64,000 bases of DNA from Fagopyrum homotropicum (GCA_033239125.1 BSWB01000006.1:116916242-116980241); one strand, 5' to 3'. Shown: positions 20,968-32,317, counted from the first letter of the stretch. Numbers and translations are program-made. The notes: generated by a model from the sequence alone, not told the origin.

Positions 20968-22115
20968 AATGACCTACACGATGAATATTTCAACTGAAAT
21001 TACTATCAATAACGAGATTAACCTCCAAATCCAACCAATTAATGCATCAAGACAACAAAATCGTTCTTTCAACTAGGAATGTGATTCAAACAACGAATAA
21101 AAAACCTATAATATTTGAAAACATCTAAAAGACTACATCAAGGATGATTTATTTTATTTAACCTAAAGTAGTATTTTCTAAAAAATAAAGATCTACATCC
21201 CAAGAACAAAAAACACTTACTTTTTTTTTTAAAGATAAACATACTCATAATTCCATGCTTTCATGAATTTGTGAAGTAGAGAGTGTCAAGCTGGTGAATG
21301 CAGAAATATCTTGCTTTCTGGTTATCTTCAATCTTCACCAAGGTTGTCTTAAACATGTGACATTGAATGTCTTAATTCCAGATGGAGTCGTGCATTATTC
21401 ACCTGTCACCCAGAATACACAAATTCACTTCGCCTGTCATCCTCATAAATATTTTTGAGAGTGTTGAAAATTACCTCTTGATTTATCATTGTTGTTCATT
21501 TCCAAGTGGACTATACAGATCGCATTGGGCTTGCAATTGTCTTCCTTGTAGACAAAGATAGAGTTTAACTTTGTATATGTGTATGTAGGAAGCTTATCTG
21601 GTGAAACCCCTCATATAATCAGTGATGCAGTATAAGGTCTTGCTCACTTGGCTTACGAGTTCTCTGATCTCATCTCCAACACTAATAATCTTCTTCCTTC
21701 TACATTTCTTCTTCTACGAACGATGCCCCAAAAAGATTATGCCTAAATGTTGGATTTTCAGCTGCACATTTAGAATAAATGTTGATGCTTAGCAAACTAA
21801 GAATGAATCATTCAGCAAGTTCAATTTGGGTTTCAAGAATATATTGTCACCATGAGAAGAAGCTTATTCAATTTCATGTGCCTCTTGTTCCCAATATTCG
21901 CAGGCTTGTTGATGAAAATACAACTTCACAAAGTCTGACTTACCCTACATTGTCGTATATGCCTGCAATAAATGACTAACCACAAGAATCACAATTGGAA
22001 GAACCCCCAAAGTTTCTATGATGAAATACCTATTGATTCATTTAATCGAATGCAATCAAACCAGGAATCAATCTAACCTGTGTCTTTGAGAAGATAAAAA
22101 AAATTTCCATCTTAC
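20968..22115. other. CACTA interior, one possible exon of an unrecognised gene
   Basis: On the minus strand 21475-21592 is open ('YTKLNSIFVYKEDNC', 'PNAICIVHLEMNNND') and ends at a donor-like AGAG|GTAATT. I do not recognise the family. The rest is AT-rich intron-like DNA. Confidence 0.3.
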
Positions 22116-22199
22116 CGTGGGGCTCCACTGGACACATTTCACATCCATTTCGTGAGCTTTCTCCTTTTTTGAAAGCAGACTGTACATAGGCTCATCCAC
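22116..22199 (-). pseudogene. CIA1: Captured exon of CIA1/CIAO1 (WD40), third of three
   Basis: Acceptor ATTAATAG before 22199 and donor ACG|GTAAG after 22116. It encodes 'VDEPMYSLLSKKEKAHEMDV' then 'KCVQWSPT', matching the conserved 'KKEKAH(D/E)MDVN.VQW.P' segment of the cytosolic iron-sulfur assembly protein CIA1/CIAO1, a seven-bladed WD40 propeller that helps insert Fe-S clusters into cytosolic and nuclear proteins. Order and strand agree with the two exons at 22652 and 23074. Confidence 0.8.
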
Positions 22200-22507
22200 C
22201 TATTAATTTGCAGGAATTCAGAGATACAACCAAAAGAGCTCTAAGCAAAAAAACAAAGCAGTTCATGAACACCTCATCAAATAAACTGCTCAATTGGATG
22301 TTCTAAATATCTTGTCAACATCAAATTATGCACTGCCCCATACACACAGGTCCAGTTTCTTCAAGATCATAGCTGGATATATGATATTTTGCCTTGGTGA
22401 AGCAGAAAAATATTACAAATATGACCACATAGCGTATAAAAAAACCAAATACATGGGTGTGCGCAATTAGCTGCTCTCATAAGTTATAAGAGGAAGGGCA
22501 ATTTTTT
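22176..22507. repeat. Left copy of an internal ~335-bp duplication
   Basis: Matches 23189-23530 through most of its length ('actgtacataggctcatcca', 'cttgtcaacatcaaattatg', 'atgggtgtgcgcaattag'). It includes the 5' part of the CIA1 third exon and the intron upstream of it. Confidence 0.85.
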
Positions 22508-22651
22508 CTACCATACTAACAGTACTCTGGATTTATTATTTTTCCTTTACCACATATTTACTCCAGTAATAGCCTACTTCAAATATAGGTAAATTTAAAA
22601 CCATAAAAATGTAAATATAAGAATACAAGAACGAAAAGAGACAGTACTTAC

Positions 22652-22720
22652 CCCACCATTGTTGTTCTCAACAAACAGTCTTATACCATCATCCCCAGCT
22701 CCGGTAGCAATTACACCCTC
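22652..22720 (-). pseudogene. CIA1: Captured exon of CIA1/CIAO1, second of three
   Basis: Encodes 'EGVIATGAGDDGIRLFVENN' ending at donor GGG|GTAAGT. It matches 'EGIIASGAGDD.IRLFVE' of CIA1, where 'GAGDD' is the conserved blade strand. An acceptor-like GAAAG precedes it, but its phase does not join cleanly to the preceding exon as I read it, so the fragment may be broken. Confidence 0.8.
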
Positions 22721-23073
22721 CTTTCACATGAAATTAATAGTATTAGATGTAGAGAAACAATTGGTAGCGAGATGCAAAAGACAACACTAAGGGAAAGAAA
22801 ACTCGATGCATACACCTTTCTTTCACTAGATTTACAACAAACTTTAACAATCTTAAGTAAGCTACTACATTGAGAACAAACTGAATGGCTTTACTAATGC
22901 TCTTGAAACATTGATACTTGATGCATAGGTGAACCCAAATCAGAATCCCACGTAGAAGTGGAGCAACCCCCCAGCCCCCACCCCCTTCCACACCACCCAA
23001 CCAAATCCGTATGCTGGAGTGAAACGGATTGCATGTATTACAAATATTTAAATAATGAATGAAGTCATTTTAC

Positions 23074-23145
23074 CTTGACCAATGAATAGAATAGATGGTA
23101 CGGTCGTGATAGCCAGAAAGAGCGCACAAGTGTTTCCTGATTATG
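23074..23145 (-). pseudogene. CIA1: Captured exon of CIA1/CIAO1, first of three
   Basis: Encodes 'KHLCALSGYHDRTIYSIHWS' and then meets donor AAG|GTAAAA. 'HLC.(I/L)SGYHDRTI(F/Y)S(I/V)HWS' is a CIA1/CIAO1 signature in the middle blades. The left limit of the homology is uncertain; upstream bases read open ('IPDIIRK') but unlike the family. Confidence 0.8.
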
Positions 23146-23188
23146 TCAGGAATGAGAAATTTGAGTCGGGGCATTGAGACAACCAAGG

Positions 23189-23530
23189 ATAGCAAACTGT
23201 ACATAGGCTCATCCACCTGTTAATTTGCAAGAATTCAGAGATACAACCAAAAGAGATAAACAAAAAAAAACAAGCAGTTCATGAACACCCCATCAAATAA
23301 ACTGCTCAAAGGGCCATTGGATGTTCTAAATATCTTGTCAACATCAAATTATGCACTGCCCCATACACACAATGACACAGGTCTAGTTTCTTCAAGATCA
23401 TAACTGGAAATATGATATTTTGCCTTGGTGAGGAAGAAAAATATTGCAAATATGACCACACAGTGTATAAAAAAACAAATACATGGGTGTGCGCAATTAG
23501 CTGCTCTCATAAGCCATAAGAGGAAGGCCC
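23189..23530. repeat. Right copy of the internal ~335-bp duplication
   Basis: Diverged direct copy of 22176-22507 with small indels (for example an extra 'aatgaca' near 23369). It lies upstream, in gene sense, of the CIA1 exon at 23074. Confidence 0.85.
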
Positions 23531-23770
23531 TAATTGCACCAAAGATTGTGGTTGTTCCACCGCCTACCACCACTAACAACTCTTTATCCCGACGACGTAC
23601 ATATGAACCCGCATTTAGAGAGAAATGTGAGTGACAAGTCTGCGAAAATTGCTCAAAACGAGACCAAGATATTAACTGTTTACCTGTTCGGTGGAGGAGA
23701 AAGCAAAGGCAAAGGTTGTTGAAGGAGAAGACAAAGGGGGCGGCTAGGGTTTTGTGGAGAGAAAAAAATG
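23531..23770. other. CACTA interior, GC-richer segment of unknown origin
   Basis: The minus strand ends a 5'-UTR-like run ('aaccctagccgccccctttg' in complement) that may be the start of another captured gene, possibly the CIA1 source locus. No protein match was made. Confidence 0.3.
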
Positions 23771-23970
23771 AGGTTAACCCGGTTATTCAAATAATCGTGG
23801 TACGAGAATTTCCTATTACCACGGTTCTTTATGATAACCATGGTATTATCTGAAAGTTAATATTATACCCCGATTAGTTCATATAATCGGGGTCCGAAAT
23901 TATTATTTTTAAAAAACAAATTCGATTGTCAACGGTTATACATATAACCATGATCCGAAAATACCTCTTG
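23771..23970. repeat. Four hairpin units resembling CACTA-type subterminal repeats
   Basis: Four related palindromic units near 23776, 23815, 23868 and 23932, each about 30 bp with a core like 'GGTTATacatATAACC' followed by 'rtGGTcCGAaa'. They differ from the GGCGACGG motifs of the surrounding CACTA. Confidence 0.55.
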
Positions 23971-25019
23971 ATCTCAGTTTTTCTAAACTGCTCCAATATA
24001 AGCGAGGTCTAGGGAGGGTGTATGTACTAGTCAAATTATCTAATCCAGTCAAAAGCCATGAATATTTCTAATATCCAGCGACCTACTATAGATAAATGTT
24101 AGAGCTGATATTGAGGGCCGTCAAAATGAGGAAGTTTGAAACTATTTTAGCACGAAGGATGCCTACATAACACACATAAGATTAATTGTAAATTCGGTCC
24201 TAAAACAAGTGACTATCCTAATTCCAAAATAAGCACAAAAAGTGGTATCCGGTTATAAGTTGGGATCAGAAGATCAGATATCTTAGTCTCACAAGACAAA
24301 AACATATTTTCACCTCCCAAGTAAGAGACTCAAAGCTTGTTAAATATGGAAGCTCGCCAAGGTAGTAATAATTTTTATCACTACACGACCCTATGGATTG
24401 TACAAAAAAATGAAAATTCAATTAAATCTTTAAAGAAAAGAAGAACATATTCAAGTATTTAACAAAAGAAGAAATTAAATAGAGTAATGGATGCAAACCT
24501 CTCGGAGAAGGGGGCGTCGGTGGGCGACTGGCCGACTGAGAGAGGTTGAGGCCGAGGCGAGGCGACGTTGGGGTGACTTACGATTGACGAAATTTGTAGT
24601 CGGGGCATTGGGGTTGGGGCTAGGGTTGAATGTTGAACTCTACATTCTGAATATCGAGAAGAATAGAAGAATTGATTGAAGACTCTTTTAATTTTTTAAT
24701 TAAAAGTTGTGTTGTAGTTCGGTTCATCAACCGAATCGCAAACCGCAACACATAATATCATGATCCGTAAAACCGAACCGAGTAGTTGAGGTTTGAACCT
24801 TTTTTTGCGGTTTCGGTTCGGTTCAATGAATGGAACCAACTCCTGCGCGCTCAGCAGGGCCCTAGGGTCGAAGATGTTGAACAAAAGAGGCACAAGAGGG
24901 AAACCTAATTTGATGCGGGAATAGAATTTGAGGATAAATTTTAATTATTTTTAAGAAGAAAAAAATATTTATATTATTTTTTAAAAAAATTTAACCCCAA
25001 TATTTTTATATGGCGCCAA
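23971..25019. other. CACTA interior, mostly unassigned
   Basis: AT-rich DNA with one GC-richer patch at 24491-24620 (plus frame rich in Arg, 'RRRGRRWATGRL') and a 'ggttcggtt'-type inverted patch at 24716-24835. No gene was recognised. Confidence 0.35.
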
Positions 25020-25266
25020 ATAAATTTGGTTGTTGGCATCGACGACATAAGCCGTCGCCAATGACCCCTTCTATAGCCACGGTAAAGATTAGCCGATGCC
25101 AATTACATGACTATTAGCGACGGTTATATACCACCGACGCCAATAATTGGTATTTTTGCCACGGTGATGTTGCCGTCGCTTTGCCGTCGCCAAATAGTGA
25201 CCAATGGCGACGGCAAGGCTTTGCCATCGCCAACATGCGTGGCTAATTGAATTATTTTTTGTAGTG
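25020..25266. repeat. Right subterminal repeats and terminal inverted repeat of the CACTA
   Basis: GCCGTCGC / GGCGACGG motifs in both orientations, ending AATTATTTTTTGTAGTG, followed by the ACG duplication (25267-25269). Confidence 0.9.
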
Positions 25267-25269
25267 ACG

Positions 25270-26541
25270 ACATCTCCGTCCGTACAAAGCCTCATAGGGA
25301 GCCATCTCAATAGACGCGTGCCAGCTGTTATTATATGAAAACTCTACCAGTGGAAGATGATCTGGTCATACCTGTCCCCAATCTAGGACACACGCCCGCA
25401 GCATGTCCTCTAAGGTCTGAATGGTCCTCTCAGACTGTCCGTCTGTCTGTAGGTGATAGGCAGTGGTAAATTGGAGACTCGTCCCCAAAGAAGTATGTAC
25501 TTGCTGCCAAATTCTCGAGGTAAAACGTCCATCTCTGTCAGAGACGATAGTCCTCGGTACCCCGTGGAGTCTCACAATGTGCCTGGTGAACTCTTCAGCT
25601 AGACGACTCACCGGCCACGTTTCCTTAATCGGAATGAAACGTGCGGTCTTTGTCAGACGGTCTACCACTACCCATATAGCATCAAAACCTCTGCTGAGTC
25701 TCAAACCTGTGATAAAATCCATATATATATCCTCCCACTTCCATTGTGGTACTGGAAGTGGGTGGAGTTCTCCTCCGGACCTACGATGCTCAATCTTGAC
25801 CAGTTGGCAGGTCGCACACTGAGCTACATGCCGAGTCACATCGGGCTTCAAACCACCCTACCAAAAGGACCGTCTCACATCCTTGTACATCTTACTCGCT
25901 CCAGGATGTACTGAGTATGGGGTAGCATGAGCCTCACCTAGTATCCTCTGTCTCAACACACTGTTTGACGGCACACAAACGTGATTCTGACGTCTCATCA
26001 ATCCATCAGCACCAATAGTGAACTGTGAGGCCTCATCTCGAGACATCCTGTCTCGGATCCTGTTCAAAGTCGGGCAAGTCTCCTGCTTCTGTCGGATCTC
26101 ATCCAACAGATCAGAAAGTAACTCCAAAGTAGCCAACTGACTATCAGTATCGGGAAACTGAATCTCTATCTCCAACTAAGCCAAGTCTCTCTACAACTGT
26201 GGCTGTACTGTCAACCGGGCTATCGCCTTCTCCCTAGGCGTCTTCCGGCTCAAAGCGTCAGCTACTACATTCGCCTTTCCGGGGTAGTAAAGAATCTCAA
26301 GGTCGAAGTCCTTGATCAACTCTAACAACCGCCTCTGGCGGTTATTCAACTCTTTCTGAGTGAATATATACTTCAGACTCTTATGGTCTGTGAAGATCTG
26401 ACATATCGCTCCATAAAGATAATGACGCCAGATCTTAAGAGCATGGACTACTGCAGCCAACTCTAGATCATGTGTGGGGTAGTTCTCCTCATACGTCTTC
26501 AACTGTCGAGACGCATAGGCTATGACCTTACCCCTCTGCAT
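25270..26541 (-). pseudogene. RNase H (partial) and integrase core of the chromovirus-family element
   Basis: Minus-strand order: the RNase H part (26191-26541) starts abruptly at 'MQRGKVIAYASRQLK' and keeps 'THDLELAAVV', 'FTDHKSLKYIF' and 'KANVVADALSRK'; the first catalytic Asp region is absent. A linker and zinc-binding HHCC module follow ('EAHATPYSVHPG', then 'CATCQLVK'). The integrase core has D ('MDFITGL'), D ('IVSDRDGRF') and E ('GQSER') with exactly 35 residues between the last two, so the catalytic triad is present. Stops break the frame after 'QPQL' (26191), at 'SFW*' (25858) and at 'GQV*PDHL' (25366, where the relative has Trp). The frame then meets the CACTA after 'YGRRC' and resumes at 18601. 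Confidence 0.9.
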
Positions 26542-26544
26542 CGG

Positions 26545-29158
26545 TCTCTAACTGTCTGTTGATCATTACTACCCATTCTGTGTTGGAACTTCAGTTGCTT
26601 TGTACTCTTGCATAGATTTCCTAAGGACATCCTCATCTCAAAACTTTATTTAAAATTTATCATAACCCGCAATTTTGATACATGATTTTCCTTCTCGCTG
26701 GATAAGTTATACACTTGGTTTACACTAAATTCATCATAGTGTCATCAGTCCGTTGGTATGATTGTTATTAAACATCCAATGGTACCATTTGTATACAACA
26801 CATTAGGTGCATATGATTTTCCCACCAATCAAATTTCTCGCATCGCATTTATTATGTCTTCCTTATACTCATGTCGCTTTACCTTCTTTGATATTTACAC
26901 CCCATAAGATAGTTAAATCCTTTTGAGTTTTCTCGTACACACTTTACAACTGCGTTGGTTGATCTTATTACTTTCATCAACTCTTAGGTCACCAGTCCAG
27001 CTGAATTTTCCATGGAGTACCTCCATTTCTCCTTAAATAACAGTCTTTAGTCCTTTCGGTAACCATCTTATTGGTGTGATACCGGATCCATATAACAACC
27101 TTTAGTCTTTCACTTTTACTCCTTCTCAAGTCTGTTTTAGTCGACTTGTAGATTCTATCTGCAATCACCTCACAACTCGACTACACATTTCACCAAGGCT
27201 TTACATCATACTCCTTATATTTGTGCCGCCTCGGAATTTCCAATTATTTTGTGTCACAACTTTAATCATAAGGGTTTTCCTTGTCAATCTAGACAGTCTG
27301 ACCCTACTCTTCTCGAAGGAGCACCATCAGTCTTACTTGTGTGGAATGCTAAGACATAGGATATGTTTCCAATCATCTACTTCCTCTTAGCCTTCTAGTT
27401 CTTCTTACAGGGATCTCTTCATTCTAACTCTGGTATGTATCTTTCGTAGTCAGTAGTAAGTAACTACTCCCAACAATTCCCTTTTCACCATTACTATCAT
27501 CAAGGGTCATTACCGACCGTAAAGAGCTGCTCTTAAGTTTCTTTATTAGAGTTATCATATTGGACTCATTTAACGTTACCATCCAGGCTACTAGTACTTG
27601 TATTGATTTAACTTCACCATTTTCGTCGTGGATCTCCGAAAGAAATTCACTAGATGTCGATAAAATTCTTTTATAACCTTGTAGTTATTCTTCTTATCGG
27701 TTAACTAATCATCACTAGTTAACCCGCAGAAGTAACTTTTAAGTTGTCCAAGTAGGATGTAGTTGACCTTCTACAACATCATAGACTTACTTTTCTTCCA
27801 TCTCTTTTGAGGCTTGATATACTTGGTGAAATATATCTCCTCCAGTCTCTCTGTTTATTCTTCTTTAGCTCCTCCTACAATCTACACTTTTGTAAGATTG
27901 TTATACTCTTACGAGTCCAGTTGTATCATTCTTCTTCCATCAACAGACTTTTCAATCCTTCTAGGGTAGCTTGTAGGTACATCTCCGTGATTCTTTTACC
28001 TGAGTTATCGTCTATTTGCGGTTCTCTATTATGAACTTGTAGTGTTGTTAGCTTAAATTCCTTTTGAATGAGAAGTTATTGGGGTCCCTCGGGTTCACCA
28101 ATACTCTTCTCACACACTCTTCTTCCTTGGGTGTTGCTTGTAATGCTGCCTTTACAGAAGCTGGTTATTGTTGTATCACGGTCTATGTCAAAATTCTCCT
28201 GTGTTCTATGAGATCACTCCACCTCCACGTTGGTGAAATCCACCTTTCCCTTTCTGGCAATGCGTAAGCTTCCAAGTTGCACCTCTTTAATTCTTTCTAT
28301 TTGGATAATGTATCTCGTGTTGACTTCCATACTTTTGACTGTCTCGGTTATCAATCTGGATTGTGGCGGCAATTAGCTTGTTGAGAGTGATCATATTTTG
28401 CCTTGCTTTTGGCATCAACTTTCACTTCCTAGTCTGTCAGTGAGCTTAAATTTTATGTCCCTTTTCTTGATCGCTACTATATCTCTCTTTTGACTTTCAT
28501 GTCGATGGAAAATTTTCGACGTCATCCTCTTTGTCTGTGAAGTCACTTTACACAACTTGAAAGAGCCTCTCCGTTGTCTTTCTCAATTCCCTAGTTGGCG
28601 ATCATCTCTTGCTTCTCCGGAACTACTCTCTTATATATCCTTCATTTGATCCCGTTGAGTTGATTCGGGATTCTCTTCTTGTCATCGTAATTGGTGTTGT
28701 CTTTGAGTTTTCACTTTTCCGTCTCGACGTTCCTCAACAAGCTCGAAGGAGTTGTCCGACGTTCGTCTACCCTAATGCACATAAAATGTGCATACTAATC
28801 CTCACGTTGACACCCTTCAAAATCTACTTAGATGTGTCCAAGGGGTGAGAAACTCATTATGTTATCTCCGTTAAGGACATAACATAACTACAATTTCTAC
28901 TAATCTTCGGCATATACCTATCTATATAACATATCTTTATAACCAAGCTAAAAGTCCAACTACAGTAAAACCTAAAGTCCATACTAAGCATACTGAGATC
29001 CACGGTAGTAGTGGTGGTCAGCCGTACTTTTCTATCCCCAACCAGACTATGCATGCATTTGAAAACCAAAAGTCCTTTTTAAAACTCAGATCCCTTTTCG
29101 GGTTCTGCTAAAGTACTTATTCGGTCTTTCTGAAGATTTCAAGTGCCATTGTTGCCAA
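26545..29158 (-). other. Shared noncoding internal region of the chromovirus-family element
   Basis: Occupies the place of gag, protease and RT but has no long frame and no zinc knuckle, 'DSG' or RT motif. It is colinear with 50700-53320 (plus) and with 38050-40137 (minus): for example 'ctaccctaatgcacata..atgtgcatacta' at 28767, 40098 and 51065 (complement). Short frames here are not supported as genes. Confidence 0.8.
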
Positions 29159-29176
29159 CCTAGAGCTCTGATACCA
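29159..29176 (-). promoter_or_regulatory. Primer binding site (initiator Met tRNA)
   Basis: The minus strand reads TGGTATCAGAGCTCTAGG, 3 nt after the 5' LTR end. TGGTATCAGAGC is complementary to the 3' end of plant initiator methionine tRNA. Confidence 0.92.
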
Positions 29177-29179
29177 TGT

Positions 29180-31851
29180 TGTAACACCCCGAATTCTCAA
29201 AACTCGGGACATTACTGGTTAGGACCTCACCATGGGTCCCGACCTCAGTTTGACAACAATATTACTAGGATCTTGCAACAAGACGCAAATAAGGAAAACC
29301 GAAATTCATAAAGTAGTATTTTAAGGTAATGAATGCGACACGGTCTAGCAGCCTAAAGTACTTAAAAGGGAAAAACAACAACTGTCTTAACAAAAGAAAC
29401 CACAACAACCAACAACCCCAACCCTAAGGAGTACAGAGACCCGGCTGACCACTACTTCCGGAGCACTCAGCTGCTGGTCTAACCTGCGGTAAAACTAAAA
29501 ACACAACAGAACAACCATTAGCTAGTTATCTAAAAATTAGGAGAATAATAATAGCACACACACACATAAAATAATAAACACTCAGCATGCTTTCAACCAA
29601 TCCATTTATTATCTTCATTTAAGTCATTCACTCTAATGATACTTATTTTGTGACACGAGGGATTCCCAAACCTCGCCTCCGCCCCCGTGTACCCATCAGG
29701 AGTGGATCCGATGCATCTCACCGTGTACCTGGATGGTCTGGGTATAGAGAACCTCCCAGTCTCCTGGCAGAGCTGGACAGTGATGTCACGGCCCGTTATA
29801 CATACACTTGGGCCTTCACACATAATAACAACGGTCGTCCTAACAAGTTGTTATTATTATAATCACATACATTGCACACACAACCATTATCATCCAACTA
29901 ATATCCAGAAACTGGCTAAGTAAGTCGCAAGGACTTACCTGAGTCAAATCACACTCTAACAAGTCCCAAATCGGTCTGTACTCGTGGTAACTCAAAACGC
30001 CTGTCAAATAAGGCATGTGGATCAAAATCACATCCAGATGTCCAACCTCATGCGAAGGAATTACGGAAAAGCTCTCTTACGGTAAAAGACCATTTTATCC
30101 TTAGTGCCGAAAATTCTCAAAGTTTATTCTTAAAAACTACTAATTTCTTTTAGAACTTGTTTTCCATAAATTGTTTCTCTCTCATAGTTCTTATAAGTTA
30201 TAAGTTAAAACTTGAAACCACTCCTCAAAGAACAACACTCTTCCTCCTTCCCGGTTACTACCCTAATCTTATACATGTATATATATATACTTACGTACAT
30301 ATCCTAACTTTTCCTTCAACTCCTATAATTATGTAACTATTCGGTATACTTATTTTTTATATCTTCTTATAATTATATCTCCCATCTCGTACTGATATAT
30401 ATATACTTACGTATATGATTATATATATCCTTATATGTATACCTACTTATATGTCCAAAATTCCAAACCATTCATATATATATATATACATTCACGTTTA
30501 CCACTACAATACATATATATGTGTACATTTCCATCTCCACACTATATATATTAATACATATACATAAAATAATTAGAGATTCATGACCCTCTTAGATTAC
30601 CCGTACTTAATCATACACTCACTACAAATATATTCCTACATATAAATTACATACCCTTATGAATTTTATATCCTCTACTACGTGTACTGCTGCCAAAGTA
30701 ACAATATACACAATCTCCATTCTATTCTCCAATTGTATCTAAACGCAAATTCACATCTACAGCTAAGGTATCTTATTTTTATACGAACTTGAAGTCTGTA
30801 GAGAAAAGGGCACAATTGCATTGATATGTCAAGGCTGAGGCTCACCAGTAGTAAAGCTTCCGTACGACCCGATGTTGGAACGAGGCACCAGTTCCAACTC
30901 TACCGGCTGCGAACACAACCGGGAAGGACCTCGCCGAGATAATGGTGATTCGGTTGTTGCTGTGGAGACGCTGGAAGTGAAGGGGAAGCGCTCGGAAGTT
31001 GCAGGCTCGTACCTTGGATCGATTCTCCTCCTGTGGGATCTTGCTATCGAGGAGGGTGCAGATCTAAAGACCCGTGTGTACAGACGCGGTGGTTCGTGAG
31101 GCGGGGTGCTGCAGAAGGAAGGGAAAGGCTCGGATCGGAAGACACCGATTGGCTCCCAACGTTCTCCCGGGTCGAATCAACGGCTGAGTAGGGCGGCGGC
31201 ACTCCGGCTGGTAGAAGGAGACAGTAGGTCGGCGTCGGCTGCCGGAGTCGCGGGAAGAAACGTCCCGGTTAGAGGTGCGCCGGAAATAAGAGAGGAGGTT
31301 AAAGAGGGGGATGTGGCAGCAAGGCTTACCGGAATCTGCTTGCGGCCGGCTGGTGGTGTCTTGGTGGTCGACGGAGACGGCGGCAGGACTCGGTGGCGGC
31401 TCCGGTGCAGGGCGAGGAGGCGGTGGTGTATTTCTTCTGGTTGAGAGTTACGGTAGGGAGGAGGTTGATGAGTAACAGCACTTGCGGAAAGCTGCAGGTT
31501 AGGTTTAGGATTATACTAGTTTATGATTAGGGTTAAGTTTAAGAAGTGGGCCGGTGGATCTTTGGGCCAGATGTTGGGCCTTCTCATAAAATAGAACAAT
31601 TGCTGGAATAATATTTGCTATTCGCCCGGAACCGTAGAAGTACGAGATTATTTTCGGTTGCAAACATTATCATTTTATGTGAAATAACATCACATAAAAT
31701 GATAGAAATTAATTCTCGTTTATTATTTATTTATTTATTCATTATTATTATTTTATTATTATTATTATTATTATTTTAAGGGTAAAGGTTGGCGGATCGG
31801 AATCCGGTTTAATTCCGTATTAAATGGAGTTTAAAATATTCGGTTATTACA
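29180..31851 (-). mobile_element. 5' LTR of the interrupted element
   Basis: Nearly identical to 15115-17779, with only scattered substitutions by eye (for example cgcctccgcc here against cacctccgcc there) and small (TA)n and (ATT)n length changes. It keeps the conserved hairpins at 29920-29938 and 31669-31703. Confidence 0.9.
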
Positions 31852-31856
31852 GTGAG
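31852..31856. repeat. Target site duplication GTGAG, right copy
   Basis: Matches 15110-15114. Confidence 0.9.
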
Positions 31857-31998
31857 TACTTTCACTTGTTTCACCACTAAACTTGCCTCCTCGAATCATT
31901 TCTATAGTGGAGGCGCTCAAGTCAAATTTTTCAGCATCGTTGTTTGGAAACACCCAAGGGTGTGTAGGGGTGAACTGTTTAGCGTACATCCTTGCTTG
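31857..31998 (-). pseudogene. Athila/Tat-type gag remnant, N-terminal part
   Basis: Minus-strand reading: 'RMYAKQFTPTHPWVFPNNDA', 'KFDLSASTIEMI', 'GGKFSGETSESTH'. It joins in frame to 'HLRNFEDIM' at 15114, showing that one gag gene was split by the chromovirus-family insertion. Its upstream end is cut by a MITE-like sequence at 31999. Confidence 0.7.
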
Positions 31999-32252
31999 AC
32001 AGTGGTGGAGCCAGTGGATTTGTCAAGGGGGCTAAACATTTTAAATTTATTCAAAGGGGTAATTAAAGTGGAAAAGTAGAGAAAAAATTTTGTCGATAGG
32101 ACTCAAACCTGCACCTTCATATACCAATTTCCACAAGGATAACCATCTCAGCTATCGTGACATTGTGATTTTCTCTACACTAGTAAACATATATACAAAT
32201 TTTAATAGGGGTCATGACCCCCTCCAAACCACCCTTAGCTACGCCTTTGATT
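31999..32252. mobile_element. MITE-like element with 'cagtggtggagcca' end
   Basis: The left end CAGTGGTGGAGCCAG and the right end (complement CAAAGGCGTAGCTAAGG) form an imperfect inverted repeat; 'gtggcggagcca' ends of this sort are common on small plant elements. The interior includes 'aggggtcatgacccc'. It interrupts the gag remnant. The target duplication is unclear. Confidence 0.45.
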
Positions 32253-32317
32253 TCTTCCAACATGTGTAGAGGAATAGCGCCGTCTATATCCTATCTTTTG
32301 ATTCATTATATTGAGTA

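Larger units (their letters stand above)
18602..25266. mobile_element. Pack-CACTA: CACTA transposon carrying host gene fragments
   Basis: The left end CACTACAAAAAATAATTC and right end (reverse complement CACTACAAAAAATAATTC) give a perfect terminal inverted repeat that continues as 'AATT.GC.ACG'. The flanking 3-bp duplication (ACG) is typical of CACTA/EnSpm. Subterminal regions (about 18620-18960 and 25020-25240) are packed with GGCGACGGC / GCCGTCGCC motifs in both orientations, the usual transposase-binding arrangement. No CACTA transposase (TNPA/TNPD-like) frame is visible, so it is non-autonomous. The interior holds recognisable exon pieces of at least four unrelated plant genes with introns and splice sites retained, so they were captured as genomic DNA. 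Confidence 0.92.
15115..31851 (-). mobile_element. Non-autonomous chromovirus-family LTR retrotransposon, interrupted by a CACTA
   Basis: Two LTRs of about 2.67 kb (15115-17779 and 29180-31851) with matching 5-bp target duplications. On the minus strand the order is 5' LTR, initiator-Met primer site, ~2.6 kb noncoding DNA, RNase H fragment, integrase, chromodomain, polypurine tract, 3' LTR. Gag, protease and reverse transcriptase are not recognisable. Without the 6665-bp CACTA and its 3-bp duplication the element is about 10.1 kb. LTR pairs differ at only scattered sites by eye, indicating recent insertion, so proteins supplied by another element probably mobilised it. The chromodomain and integrase resemble Tekay/Del-type chromoviruses. 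Confidence 0.9.

Noticed and set aside
25463..25822. 119-codon plus-strand frame
   Set aside because: Shadow of the integrase core on the minus strand.
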